Assembly: GCA_018385415.1 (NCBI GenBank)
Contig: JAHAZA010000038.1
Location: 1-58,526, forward strand
Direction of reading: 5' to 3'
Length of the DNA stretch: 58,526 nucleotides
Source: Treponema sp.
GTDB taxonomy: Bacteria; Spirochaetota; Spirochaetia; Treponematales; Treponemataceae
Made by a program: the position numbers and the translations under genes. The notes beneath the pieces are model-generated. The model was given only the letters and a program-made list of their open reading frames with translations, had not been told where the DNA came from and searched no databases. The number at the start of each line of letters is the position of its first letter. Position 1 is the stretch's first letter. Below are positions 6,800 through 16,172 of this stretch, one piece after another.

Positions 6800-9484
6800 A
6801 TGGCAGATGAAACAGTAAAAAAACCTGCAGTAGTTGTACATAAGAAATCAGCAGTAGCTCGTCCACAAGCAGAAACAACTCCAGCATCAAATGCTGCAAA
6901 ACCAGCTTCTCCAGCAGCTAATAACACTGCAGAAGCACCAAAGAAAAAGGTTGTTGTTGTTAAGAAAAAAAGTGCTGCTCCTGAAAAGAAACCAGTAGCT
7001 TCAGCAGAAACAGAAAAAACAGATAAACCTGTTGCAGAAAAGCCTGCTAATGAAAAGCAGACAGCACAGGCAGCTGAACAGCCAAAACCTCAGGAAAGAA
7101 AGCCTGCAGGTGATCAGCGTCAGGTGCAGCAGGGTGGACAGAAGACTTTCAGACGTTCAGGATCTTTTGAAATTAATTCTTCAAGACCAAATGTAAAGGC
7201 TGGAAATCTTTCTGATCATACTCAACGCCAGCCTTACGGCAATAGAGATGGCCGTCCAAATGGTGGCTTCCAGCGTCGTGAAGGTTCTGGCTTTACTGGA
7301 GCTCAGGCTCGTCAGGGCTATCAGAATCGTGAACGGGATGGACAGAACCGTGGAAATGGCGGATTCAACCGTGATGGTCAGAACCGTGGTGGATTTAATC
7401 GCGACGGACAAAACCGTGGAAACGGTGGATTCAACCGTGATGGTCAGAACCGTAGTGGATTTAACCGTGGTGGCCAGGGTGGCGGATTTGGTGGAGGTCA
7501 GGGAAGAAACTTTGGACCACCACCAGCTGATAACATTACAACAAATAAAACAGCAGCTAAAAAGAAGTTTACTGGAAAGAAACAGACTTATAGCCGCAAA
7601 GATAAAGAAGAAGCTTTCGACGAAGACAAGTTCTTTGAAACAAAGAAGAAGATTGAAACTCCAGCAAGTGTTGTTCCTGCAAAGATTGATATCATGGAAT
7701 CAATCTCTGTTTCAGACCTTGCTCGTAAGATGAACCTTAAGGCTTCTGAAATCATTGGAAAATTGATGTCGATGGGAATGATGGTAACAATCACTCAGTC
7801 TATCGATTCAGATACAGCAACACTTCTTGCTGCTGAATATAACTGTGAAGTACATCTTGTAAGCTTGTACGATGAAACTGTAATTGAAACAGACTCTGCA
7901 GATGATAACAACATGCAGGCTCGTCCACCAATCGTAACTGTAATGGGACACGTAGACCATGGTAAGACAAAGACTTTGGATGCGATCCGTAAGTCACATG
8001 TTGCAGATGGCGAAGCTGGTGGTATTACACAGGCTATCGGTGCTTATTCAGTTCACACAGACAAGGGATCTATCACATTCCTTGATACACCGGGACATGA
8101 AGCATTTACAATGATGCGTGCCCGTGGTGCTCAGATTACTGATATCGTAGTATTGGTTGTAGCTGCAGATGATGGTGTAATGCCACAGACTCTTGAAGCT
8201 ATCAACCATGCAAAGGATGCTAAAGTTCCTATCATCGTTGCTGTAAACAAAGTTGATAAACCAGAAGCAAATCCTGATCGTGTTAAAACACAGCTTGCAG
8301 AACTTGGTCTTACTCCTGAAGAATGGGGTGGAGATACACAGTTTGTTCATATTTCTGCTCTCAAGAAAGAAGGTATTGATGATCTTCTTGATGCAATTCT
8401 TCTTCAGGCTGAAATGCTTGAACTTAAGAGTGCCTATGAATGCCGTGCAGAAGGAAAGATTCTTGAAAGCCGTGTAGATCAGGGCCGTGGTGTTGTTGCA
8501 ACTGTAGTAGTTCAGAAAGGTACACTCCGTCAGGGTGACCCTTATGTTGCAGGTATTTACTCTGGTCGTGTCCGCGCTATGTTTGATGACCGCGGTCACA
8601 GAATCCAGGAAGCAGGTCCTTCAACTCCAGTTGAAGTTCTCGGTATGGAAGAAATGCCAAATGCCGGAGATCCATTCCAGGTAACAGAAAGTGAAAAAGA
8701 TGCTCGTGCAATTTCTGCTAAACGTCAGGAACTTAAACGCTATGAAGCTGCTAAAGCCGTTAAAAAGACTACACTTGAATCTCTTTACAGCGATATTGCA
8801 GATAGCGAAGTTAAAGAACTTAAGGTTATCATTAAGGCAGACCTTCAGGGTAGTGCTGAAGCTCTCAAAGCTTCTCTCGAAAAACTTTCTACTCGCGAAA
8901 TTCGCCTTAATGTTATTCACTCAAGTGCCGGAGCAATCAACGAATCAGATGTTACACTTGCAGCAGCTGACTCAAATGCAATCATCATAGGATTTAACGT
9001 TCGTCCTACACCAAAAGCAAAAATGCTTGCAGAACAGGAAAGCGTAGAAATTCGTAAATACAATATTATCTATAAGTGTGTTGAAGAAATTCAGCAGGCT
9101 ATGGAAGGTATGCTTTCTCCTGATACTAAAGAAGAAGTTATCGGTCAGGTTGAAGTTCGTGACACATTCAAGGTTCCAAAAGTTGGTACTATTGCAGGAT
9201 GTTATGTAACTGAAGGTTCTGTAAAGAAAACTTGTACAGTTAACCTTATCCGTGAAGGAATCGTAATATTTAACGGTAAGATCGCTTCCCTCAAACGCTT
9301 CAAGGATGATGCAAAAGAAGTTCTTAAAGGATTTGAATGTGGTATCGGTCTTGTTGACTGGCAGGATATCAAAGTTGGCGATACACTCGAAATTATTGAT
9401 ACAGTAGAAGTTGCTCGTAAACTTGGTGATTCAATTGCCCAGGAAAAAGCTAAAGAAGCTCAGTCTTCAGGTGATGCTGAATAA
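6800..9484 (+). CDS. infB: Translation initiation factor IF-2
   Basis: IF-2 is the GTPase that brings initiator tRNA to the 30S subunit. The protein has 894 residues. The first 270 or so are low-complexity, first Ala/Lys/Pro-rich and then a Gly/Arg/Asn-rich region with tandem RDGQNRGNGGFN and RDGQNRGGFN units (7336-7470). An IF2_N domain follows (VSDLARKMNLKASEIIGKLM). The GTPase domain has the P-loop GHVDHGKTKTLDAI, DTPGHEAF and NKVDKP. Domain II, IF-2 domain 3 and the C-terminal beta-barrel complete it. AGAGG (6781-6785) precedes the ATG by 14 nt, a wide spacing. The stop overlaps the start of rbfA. Confidence 0.96.
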   Translation: MADETVKKPAVVVHKKSAVARPQAETTPASNAAKPASPAANNTAEAPKKKVVVVKKKSAAPEKKPVASAETEKTDKPVAEKPANEKQTAQAAEQPKPQERKPAGDQRQVQQGGQKTFRRSGSFEINSSRPNVKAGNLSDHTQRQPYGNRDGRPNGGFQRREGSGFTGAQARQGYQNRERDGQNRGNGGFNRDGQNRGGFNRDGQNRGNGGFNRDGQNRSGFNRGGQGGGFGGGQGRNFGPPPADNITTNKTAAKKKFTGKKQTYSRKDKEEAFDEDKFFETKKKIETPASVVPAKIDIMESISVSDLARKMNLKASEIIGKLMSMGMMVTITQSIDSDTATLLAAEYNCEVHLVSLYDETVIETDSADDNNMQARPPIVTVMGHVDHGKTKTLDAIRKSHVADGEAGGITQAIGAYSVHTDKGSITFLDTPGHEAFTMMRARGAQITDIVVLVVAADDGVMPQTLEAINHAKDAKVPIIVAVNKVDKPEANPDRVKTQLAELGLTPEEWGGDTQFVHISALKKEGIDDLLDAILLQAEMLELKSAYECRAEGKILESRVDQGRGVVATVVVQKGTLRQGDPYVAGIYSGRVRAMFDDRGHRIQEAGPSTPVEVLGMEEMPNAGDPFQVTESEKDARAISAKRQELKRYEAAKAVKKTTLESLYSDIADSEVKELKVIIKADLQGSAEALKASLEKLSTREIRLNVIHSSAGAINESDVTLAAADSNAIIIGFNVRPTPKAKMLAEQESVEIRKYNIIYKCVEEIQQAMEGMLSPDTKEEVIGQVEVRDTFKVPKVGTIAGCYVTEGSVKKTCTVNLIREGIVIFNGKIASLKRFKDDAKEVLKGFECGIGLVDWQDIKVGDTLEIIDTVEVARKLGDSIAQEKAKEAQSSGDAE

Positions 9485-9921
9485 TGGGTGAATACAGATT
9501 ACTCAGACTTGGTGAACAGATCCGCGAAGAAATCTCTACATTGATTCTCCGCGGAGAAATTAAAGATCCAAGAGTTAACCAGTTTTTGACTATTAACAGA
9601 GTAGAGGTTGTTTCTGACCTTGCTTATGCAAAGGTTTATGTTTCAACCTTTATGGCTGATAATCAGCTTAATAAGGGTGTTGCCGGATTGCAGAATGCTG
9701 CCGGCTTCATTCAGTCAACAATTGCAAAAAAACTTACAATCAGAAAGTTTCCTAGATTAACTTTCGTTGCAGATACAAGTCTTAAAGACGGATTTAACAT
9801 GGTTCGTAAGCTTGATGAGCTTGCTGCTCATGATGCAGAAGTCGCAAAAAAGGCTTCTGAATCAGGTTATAAATCTGAAAATGAAAATTATATCAACGAA
9901 ATTAGTAATGAAAAACATTAA
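9484..9921 (+). CDS. rbfA: Ribosome-binding factor A
   Basis: RbfA is a KH-fold cold-shock factor needed for maturation of the 5' end of 16S rRNA. The protein has 145 residues. Family features include RLLRLGEQIREEISTLIL at the N-terminus, then AKVYVSTF and a C-terminal half containing RKFPRLTFVADTSLKDGF. Its ATG overlaps the infB stop by one base (TAATG), indicating translational coupling. It sits between infB and truB in the usual order. Confidence 0.94.
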   Translation: MGEYRLLRLGEQIREEISTLILRGEIKDPRVNQFLTINRVEVVSDLAYAKVYVSTFMADNQLNKGVAGLQNAAGFIQSTIAKKLTIRKFPRLTFVADTSLKDGFNMVRKLDELAAHDAEVAKKASESGYKSENENYINEISNEKH

Positions 9922-9924
9922 TTA

Positions 9925-11058
9925 ATGGCAAAAAAAAATTCAAATGCGGCGGGAATTGTACTTCTTGCAAAACAAAGTGGACTTACAAGTTACTCGTCGC
10001 TCAATGCAGTAAAGAAAGCCCTTGGAACTTCTAAAGTTGGACATACTGGTACTTTAGACAGTTTTGCCCAGGGGCTTTTAGTTGTCTGCGTAGGAAATCT
10101 TACACGACTATCATCTCATATAACAGCATTCAATAAGACTTACGAAGCTGTAATTGAATTCGGAAAAGAAACTGATACTTTAGATCCAACAGGCGAAGTG
10201 GTAAGAACAGCTGAGCTTCCAGAACTGCAGGCTCTTCTAAAAGCTGTTGAAAAACATAAAGGTGCTATTGAGCAGGTTCCGCCTGCCTTCAGTGCATTGC
10301 ATGTAGATGGAAAACGTGCAAGTGATTTGGTTAGAGATGGTCATAATGTTGAACTTGAAAAACGTCTTGTTTTTATAATGGCCAGTAGAATATGTGAACT
10401 AAAATTTGACGATGGTACAAATATTTCTTTTAAAGAAAGTCCATCAGATGAATTTGAAAAAATTGATTTTAATGAATATTCAGACATTCTTTGTAAAAAA
10501 GTTCATTATGCCAGAATCAGATTTGAGGTAAGCAAAGGTACTTATATCAGATCCCTTGCAAGAGATATCGGCCAGGCATGTGGTAGTGCCGCTTTTTTGG
10601 ATGGTCTTTTAAGAACCAGAATCAGCTGTTTTGATTTAAAAGACGCAGCAGGAATAGATTTATTAAAACCATTTACTATTGATTCTGTTTTATTAAATCT
10701 TAATTCAATTCCGAAAGGTGAAAATTTTGACTACATTGTGGAAGAAGTAAAAAACAAGATCCAGACCATGACTTCAGAAATAGCAGAGCAGTGCGGTTTA
10801 CCTGCTGTCTGTCTTAATTCTTCCAACGAAATTGATTTCTATAATGGCCGTCCTCTTAAACAGAAAATGTTCACTCCGATTTATCCTGATAAAGAATTTA
10901 TTGATAGTGATGGAAATTCAGTTAGACGGGAGAAAGCTTTTTTTGCTGATAATAAATATTCTGTATTTCTTGAGAATCTAACCTTTGCTGGAGTCATTCA
11001 TTTTGAAAAACAGCATATTTCATATGACTATGTGATTCCACGGGGAGTAAAGCAATAA
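9925..11058 (+). CDS. truB: tRNA pseudouridine-55 synthase TruB
   Basis: TruB makes pseudouridine 55 in the T-loop of tRNAs. The catalytic aspartate is D45 in GHTGTLDSFAQGLL. Other conserved segments are KTYEAVIEFGKETDTLDPTGE, the HKGAIEQVPPAFSALHVDGKRA region and FEVSKGTYIRSLARDIG. At 377 residues it is about 70 longer than typical TruB, with an insertion near residues 155-190 and an extended C-terminal part. The start lies four bases after the rbfA stop, so coupling is likely. Confidence 0.92.
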   Translation: MAKKNSNAAGIVLLAKQSGLTSYSSLNAVKKALGTSKVGHTGTLDSFAQGLLVVCVGNLTRLSSHITAFNKTYEAVIEFGKETDTLDPTGEVVRTAELPELQALLKAVEKHKGAIEQVPPAFSALHVDGKRASDLVRDGHNVELEKRLVFIMASRICELKFDDGTNISFKESPSDEFEKIDFNEYSDILCKKVHYARIRFEVSKGTYIRSLARDIGQACGSAAFLDGLLRTRISCFDLKDAAGIDLLKPFTIDSVLLNLNSIPKGENFDYIVEEVKNKIQTMTSEIAEQCGLPAVCLNSSNEIDFYNGRPLKQKMFTPIYPDKEFIDSDGNSVRREKAFFADNKYSVFLENLTFAGVIHFEKQHISYDYVIPRGVKQ

Positions 11059-11076
11059 AATATTTTGGGATATATG

Positions 11077-11883
11077 ATGAAAATATTCTACTGGGAAGAA
11101 ATTAAAAATGATTTAAATAATGGCCGTTTGATACCTTTTTTTAAGCAGGGCTGTGGAATTTCTATTGGAAGCTTCGACGGACTTCATCAGGGGCATCGGG
11201 TGCTTTTGTCAAATCTCATTGATAACTGTAAAAGTATAAATCTTCTAAGTGGTGTAATTTCTTTTACCAGACCCCTTCCAAGTTTAAAGCATGCATCTGA
11301 TTATCAGGGAGATTTAACAACCTTGAATCAGCGGCTTAAGCTTTTTGAAAAGGCTGGACTTGATTTTGCAATTATTGTGAATTTTGACGAAAGCTTTGCA
11401 GCCCTTAGTGGTGTTCAGTTTTTAACTTTGTTAGTTAATTCCTGTAATATGAAATTTATCGCTGAAGGCGTTGATTTTAGATGTGGATATAAAGGGGCTA
11501 CCGATATAACTGCAATAAAATATTTTGCTGACAGCAAAAACATAAAGTATAATTTTGTCGAACCTGTTTATTATAGACAAGGAACGAATGAACAAGAAAG
11601 AATCAGTTCCTCTTATATTAGAACAATGGTTTTAAAACGATTTCTTTCAACTGTACAGGAACTTTTATTAAGACCATATTCCCTTGAATTAAAATTTGAA
11701 ACCGAGAGAACGGTATTATTAAAATCTGAAATTAAACAAGTCCTTCCACCCAATGGTGTATATTCGGTTGAAGTAAAGGGAAAAAAGGTTAGACTTGAGA
11801 TAACCGAAAAGGAATTGCAGTTTCAGTTTATTGATGGGTTTGATAAAACTCTACTTAACGAACTTGTAGAAGTTGTGCTATAA
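11077..11883 (+). CDS. ribF: RibF-like FAD synthetase domain protein, riboflavin-kinase domain missing or reduced
   Basis: The N-terminal two thirds is a nucleotidyltransferase fold of the FAD synthetase type (GSFDGLHQGHRVLLSNL, and FIAEGVDFRCGYKGATD). Bifunctional RibF proteins follow with a riboflavin-kinase barrel of roughly 120 residues. Here only about 60 poorly conserved residues follow SSSYIRTMV, and the kinase core is not evident. The gene lies after truB, the usual ribF position. The first in-frame candidate is TTG at 11065, but GGGA (11067-11070) best serves the ATG at 11077 (6 nt), with ATG 11074 as an alternative. FMN adenylylation is plausible; flavin kinase activity is doubtful. 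Confidence 0.78.
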   Translation: MKIFYWEEIKNDLNNGRLIPFFKQGCGISIGSFDGLHQGHRVLLSNLIDNCKSINLLSGVISFTRPLPSLKHASDYQGDLTTLNQRLKLFEKAGLDFAIIVNFDESFAALSGVQFLTLLVNSCNMKFIAEGVDFRCGYKGATDITAIKYFADSKNIKYNFVEPVYYRQGTNEQERISSSYIRTMVLKRFLSTVQELLLRPYSLELKFETERTVLLKSEIKQVLPPNGVYSVEVKGKKVRLEITEKELQFQFIDGFDKTLLNELVEVVL

Positions 11884-11884
11884 T
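11855..11884 (+). promoter_or_regulatory. Candidate promoter of hexokinase inside the ribF 3' end
   Basis: A consensus -10 TATAAT (11879-11884) overlaps the ribF stop codon. A TTAACG -35 lies 18 bp upstream (11855-11860). The resulting leader is about 25 nt and contains the SD of the hexokinase gene. Confidence 0.5.
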
Positions 11885-11914
11885 TAAAGAATAATTTTTA
11901 TAAGAGGTATTTTC

Positions 11915-13213
11915 ATGAACGCTAAAGTAAGCGCATTCCTTTCAAAACATAATTTTGTTCAGCATATTGATATTGATACTTTTTCTCAGGCATTGCTCAG
12001 TGATATGAGAAAGGGAATTAATGGTGAAAAATCTGATGAAGACATGATTCGTACATGGACTAATCCACCAGAAGCCAAAGTAAAAAACCAGAAAGTTATC
12101 GTAATTGATGCTGGTGGTACAAACTTCCGTTCTTGCCTTGTAACATTTGATGCAAACGGCGTTCCTTCTATTTCAAATCTTGAAAAGACTTCAATGCCTG
12201 GCATTGAAAAAGAACTTTCGTTCAAAGAATTTTTTGACAAGTTTGCAGAAAACCTTGAACACCTTAAAAATCAGGCTGATTCAATTGGTTTTTGTTTCTC
12301 ATATCCTACAGAAATCCAGAAAGACGGCGATGGAATCCTTTTAGGCTTCTCTAAAGAAGTTAAGGCTCCTGAAGTTGTAGGTAAGCCAATCGGAAAATCT
12401 CTTGCAGATGCATTGGTTGAACATGGCTGGAACCGTCCAAAACGTGTTTCACTTTTGAACGATACAGTAGCTGCTTTGCTTGCTGGAGCTGCATCTGGAG
12501 CTCAGGGAATTGAATATTCTTCTTACATCGGATTTATTCTTGGAACAGGAATGAACGCTGCTTACATTCAGCCTGCAATTCCTGGTAGTAAAGATTTTGG
12601 TTCATCACAGATTGTAGTTTGTGAATCAGGAAAATTCTGTTCTGTAATCCAGTCTGATTTTGACAAAGAAGTAGACTCTAAAACAACAAAGCCTGGTACA
12701 TTCTTTATGGAAAAAGGCTGTTCAGGAGCTTACCTTGGACCTTTGTCTTATTCTGCTTTGACAATGGCTTCAAAGGAAGGTCTTCTTTCACCTAAAGTTG
12801 CAGAAAAAATCCTTGCATTGGATAAGCTTACACTTATTGAAGCAAGTGCATATCTTGAACATCCTTATGATACAAATTACGTACTTGCTAAGATTCTTGC
12901 TGAATGCGGAACTGAAGAAGATTACGACTTTATCTTCCAGACTCTTGATGCAATTGTTGAACGTTCTGCTCGTTACAGTGCTACAATTCTTGCAGCCTGT
13001 GTAATTCAGAGTGGTGCAGGAACTATTCCTACAAAACCTGTATGCATTCTTTGTAATGGTTCAACATATCATAAGACTTATAAAATTTATGAACGTGTAA
13101 AAGGTTATCTTGAAGAACTCCTTACTCGTCAGAAGGGTCTTTATTGGGACATTATTGCAGTTGAAAATGACATCACATTGGGCGCTGCAATTGGTGGCTT
13201 AATTGAACGCTAA
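11915..13213 (+). CDS. hxk: Hexokinase (eukaryote-type family)
   Basis: This enzyme phosphorylates glucose and related hexoses with ATP and feeds glycolysis in the cytoplasm. The 432-residue protein belongs to the hexokinase family known from eukaryotes rather than the ROK or Glk glucokinases. Visible motifs are phosphate-1 DAGGTNFRSCLV, the sugar-binding SIGFCFSYPTE, the catalytic-region LLNDTVAALLAGA and GFILGTGMNAAY. Treponema pallidum also has a hexokinase of this family. AGAGGT precedes the ATG by about 8 nt. Its 3' end overlaps the next gene by 11 nt. Confidence 0.92.
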   Translation: MNAKVSAFLSKHNFVQHIDIDTFSQALLSDMRKGINGEKSDEDMIRTWTNPPEAKVKNQKVIVIDAGGTNFRSCLVTFDANGVPSISNLEKTSMPGIEKELSFKEFFDKFAENLEHLKNQADSIGFCFSYPTEIQKDGDGILLGFSKEVKAPEVVGKPIGKSLADALVEHGWNRPKRVSLLNDTVAALLAGAASGAQGIEYSSYIGFILGTGMNAAYIQPAIPGSKDFGSSQIVVCESGKFCSVIQSDFDKEVDSKTTKPGTFFMEKGCSGAYLGPLSYSALTMASKEGLLSPKVAEKILALDKLTLIEASAYLEHPYDTNYVLAKILAECGTEEDYDFIFQTLDAIVERSARYSATILAACVIQSGAGTIPTKPVCILCNGSTYHKTYKIYERVKGYLEELLTRQKGLYWDIIAVENDITLGAAIGGLIER

Positions 13214-16136
13214 AAAATACAAGACTGCTTTGCTGGCACTTATACTGCTGGCAGGCAGTTTTTTTATTGCCAGTGCTGAAAACAACAGCATTCAATATAT
13301 TGTAAAAACTCAATATTTCGACATTATATACAAAGCTCCTTCAAGAGAAACTGCAAAACTTATTTCAGAAAATGTTGATCAGATTTATCTTGATGTAAGG
13401 AATTCTCTTAAAGTCGAAAATTTTTATCATTTCAAAAATTTCCCTGTTTACATTGAATATAACACTGAAGAGTTAAATGCTTATTTTACAGATTATCCTT
13501 TCAGGCATATAACTGTTTATGATACTGTTGCAACTGATTCTCTTTCTGTTTATAAAGAGAACATTCTTTCTGTCCTTCAGCACGAAATTGTTCATGCTGT
13601 TTCCATGAATGTAAAAAATAAAGGAAATCAGATTTTAAGTCAGATTATTTATAATGGCTGGGGATTTTCTTTTTATACAATGCCTTCTTCTATTTCTGAA
13701 GGTATTGCGGTTCAGAAAGAAAGTGAATCTGGCCAGGGCCGGTTAAATGATCCTTATTCCACTCATATTATAAAACAGGCTCTGATTGAAAATAAATTCC
13801 CTGCATTTCAGAATATTACCGGTTCAAGAGATATTTTTCCGTCAGGAAATCTTCCTTATATTTTTGGCGGTGCTTTTACTGACTTTGTTATTAAAAAATA
13901 CGGTAAAGAAAAATATCAGTTATTTCTTTATGAACTGAATAATAAGCTTCTTAATTATTATGTAAGTTATGAGAAAGTCTTCGGAACAGCTTTCAAATCT
14001 GATTATGAAGAATTTAAAGACAGGATAGTCATTCCTGATGTTGAAAAAACTCCATATGATGAAGAAGGCATAGAAGATTTTTATACTTTGTTCAAAGTAT
14101 CAGAACAAAAGAAATATTCCCAGAAAAAAACAACTGGGGTAACTGAAGTTTCTTCTTATATTACAGAAGAAGAAAGTGGTAGTGCCTGGTTGTGCTCTGA
14201 TTCTGGAGATGTATGGTATTCATCAAAGGAATTGTGTGCATCCGGTTACGTTCCTTCAAAACCTGTAAAACTTTTTACCATGACAGGAATTACGAAGCTT
14301 TCATTTTCTTCAGACGGAAAATATCTTGCTGTTTCCAGAACAGTTTCATACAATACGAGAACAAACGTTGTTTCTATTTACGATATGAAGAATAAAAAAT
14401 TCTTCAAATTGGGAGAAGATTACAGGGATGCAACGGTTTTATCAAAAAATGGAACCTATTATGCTGTTGCCGTAAAAACTATAAGTCAGAATTGTAGTCT
14501 GGAGTTTTTCAAGATTTCTGATAAAGGAAAATTTGAGCATGAAAAAACAATTAACCTTAAATCTGGCGAAATTCCATCCAGCCTTAATGATGCGGGAAAT
14601 TTAACATTAAGCTTTATTTATAAAGAAGGCTTGAAACGGTCTATTTCTTTATATAATAAGGAATTAGATCAGTTTAATTCTGTTGATTTACCATCAGATA
14701 TTTTTATACGGGATCTGGCTCCCGTTGTTTCAAAATCCTTTGTGACCGGTCAACAGGGAATTGTATTAAGCTTTTCTTATGCAAGAAAAGATACTCTACC
14801 ACGTCTTGGTTTTTTATCTGTACGAATGGATAATGAACAATTTTCCACTGCAAAACTTCATCTGCTTATAAATGATATTTCCGGTGGTGTATATTCTCCG
14901 GCTGTTTATTTTTCATCTCAAAGCTTAAAACTCCCTTCTGTTATTTTTGTTTCCCAATTCTATGATAATTCAAAATTATCTGTAATGGATACAGACAAAT
15001 TTGATTTTGAACAGATTAATGTTTCTGTCCAAAAAGATGAAAGATTTAATAATTATAAACAGCTAGTTGAAGTCACAATTGAAAATGAAAAAAGGTTTTC
15101 CGGCTTTAATTATGCCTTTCATGGAATTTTCGTTCCATTAAGTCTTATTCCATTATATGATGAGGATTTTAATCTTAAGTATATGGGGTTTGCCGGAATT
15201 ACATGGCATTCAAAAGGTTATCATATAAGTGCAGGGTATGAACCGTTTACAAATTCATGGGGAGCCACTCTGTCAATTTTCAACTCCTCACCAACTGAAA
15301 ACGGTTCGTTCCAGCTATCAGGTCATGTAGCTTTTGATCAATATGGCTTCAGACAGACAGAAGATGAATTGATTTTTGAATATCAAATTCCTGTTGGAAA
15401 TCATTCCCATCTATTTTTTTCAAGCTCTACAAGATATTTTACAGGACATCCGGAAAAGTGGACCTGGCAGTCTGAAAATTATGCAAGAAATGTAAGCTTG
15501 ACATCTTTTGTTAATCAGGAAGTTTTTGAGATTTCCACACTGCATAAAACCGGTGCTGGTATAAATGAAGTTGGTGGAGTATATCTTGGATCTGTTTTTA
15601 ATTACACAAAGCTTGACTCAAATATAAAAGGATATAAAGGGGAGGGAATAAATCTGGGTCTTGAAACAGGCTTCAAATTACCATATTTGATTCCTTTTGA
15701 AAATCCAGAGAATGTTACCCTGAATCTGCCTTTTTCTGCCAGCTTTGCAATATTCCCTAATATTTCAAAATTTATGAACTGTAAGGCTTCTGTTGTTTTG
15801 TTCGCAATGGAAGTGCAGCAGGGAACTGAAAGATTCTTTTTTCCACTTTATCTGAATAGATTTACTGTTACAGCATCATATTCTGGAAGTCTTTATTATT
15901 CCAATAAAATAAATATGACCATTGCAAATCTGGATATGCTTGAAGCTGGTCTTTTAAATTCCGTTTATACAGATTCTATAAGTCTTGGATTTGAAATGGG
16001 AATTACTATTAATACTGGTTTTCTTCAGCAGCTGGAAGTATTAAACATAGGTGCAGACTTAATTTTTGATATAAATCAGCGCTTTCCTGATAATAATAGA
16101 ATTCACTTAAAACTATGCAGTCAACTTGTTTTTTAG
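13203..16136 (+). CDS. Exported HExxH metallopeptidase-like protein with beta-propeller and barrel-like regions
   Basis: This 977-residue protein has an N-terminal signal peptide ending at about IASAENN. HEIVHA at residues 127-132 and SEGIAV near 166 together form a gluzincin-like zinc site (HExxH plus a distal glutamate), as in the peptidase MA superfamily. A central TolB-like propeller is suggested by FSSDGKYLAVSR near residue 365. The last 300 or so residues are aromatic-rich alternating beta strands ending in an F-terminated strand (KLCSQLVF), resembling an outer-membrane barrel. The start appears to be TTG at 13203, overlapping the hexokinase stop by 11 nt, with GGTGG upstream. Substrate and exact location are unknown. 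Confidence 0.7.
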   Translation: MNAKKYKTALLALILLAGSFFIASAENNSIQYIVKTQYFDIIYKAPSRETAKLISENVDQIYLDVRNSLKVENFYHFKNFPVYIEYNTEELNAYFTDYPFRHITVYDTVATDSLSVYKENILSVLQHEIVHAVSMNVKNKGNQILSQIIYNGWGFSFYTMPSSISEGIAVQKESESGQGRLNDPYSTHIIKQALIENKFPAFQNITGSRDIFPSGNLPYIFGGAFTDFVIKKYGKEKYQLFLYELNNKLLNYYVSYEKVFGTAFKSDYEEFKDRIVIPDVEKTPYDEEGIEDFYTLFKVSEQKKYSQKKTTGVTEVSSYITEEESGSAWLCSDSGDVWYSSKELCASGYVPSKPVKLFTMTGITKLSFSSDGKYLAVSRTVSYNTRTNVVSIYDMKNKKFFKLGEDYRDATVLSKNGTYYAVAVKTISQNCSLEFFKISDKGKFEHEKTINLKSGEIPSSLNDAGNLTLSFIYKEGLKRSISLYNKELDQFNSVDLPSDIFIRDLAPVVSKSFVTGQQGIVLSFSYARKDTLPRLGFLSVRMDNEQFSTAKLHLLINDISGGVYSPAVYFSSQSLKLPSVIFVSQFYDNSKLSVMDTDKFDFEQINVSVQKDERFNNYKQLVEVTIENEKRFSGFNYAFHGIFVPLSLIPLYDEDFNLKYMGFAGITWHSKGYHISAGYEPFTNSWGATLSIFNSSPTENGSFQLSGHVAFDQYGFRQTEDELIFEYQIPVGNHSHLFFSSSTRYFTGHPEKWTWQSENYARNVSLTSFVNQEVFEISTLHKTGAGINEVGGVYLGSVFNYTKLDSNIKGYKGEGINLGLETGFKLPYLIPFENPENVTLNLPFSASFAIFPNISKFMNCKASVVLFAMEVQQGTERFFFPLYLNRFTVTASYSGSLYYSNKINMTIANLDMLEAGLLNSVYTDSISLGFEMGITINTGFLQQLEVLNIGADLIFDINQRFPDNNRIHLKLCSQLVF

Positions 16137-16143
16137 CCGATAT
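16136..16143 (+). promoter_or_regulatory. Possible sigma-28 -10 box before flbB
   Basis: GCCGATAT matches seven of eight bases of the sigma-28 -10 consensus GCCGATAA and lies just upstream of the flagellar operon. No TAAA -35 sits at the required 15-bp distance, so this is only a candidate. Confidence 0.3.
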
Positions 16144-16172
16144 TAAGTTAAAATAGTTATAAGGGGAAAAAA

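Noticed and set aside
8048..8599. 183-residue minus-strand frame inside infB
   Set aside because: Antisense to the conserved IF-2 GTPase domain; composition is implausible and no start signal is present.
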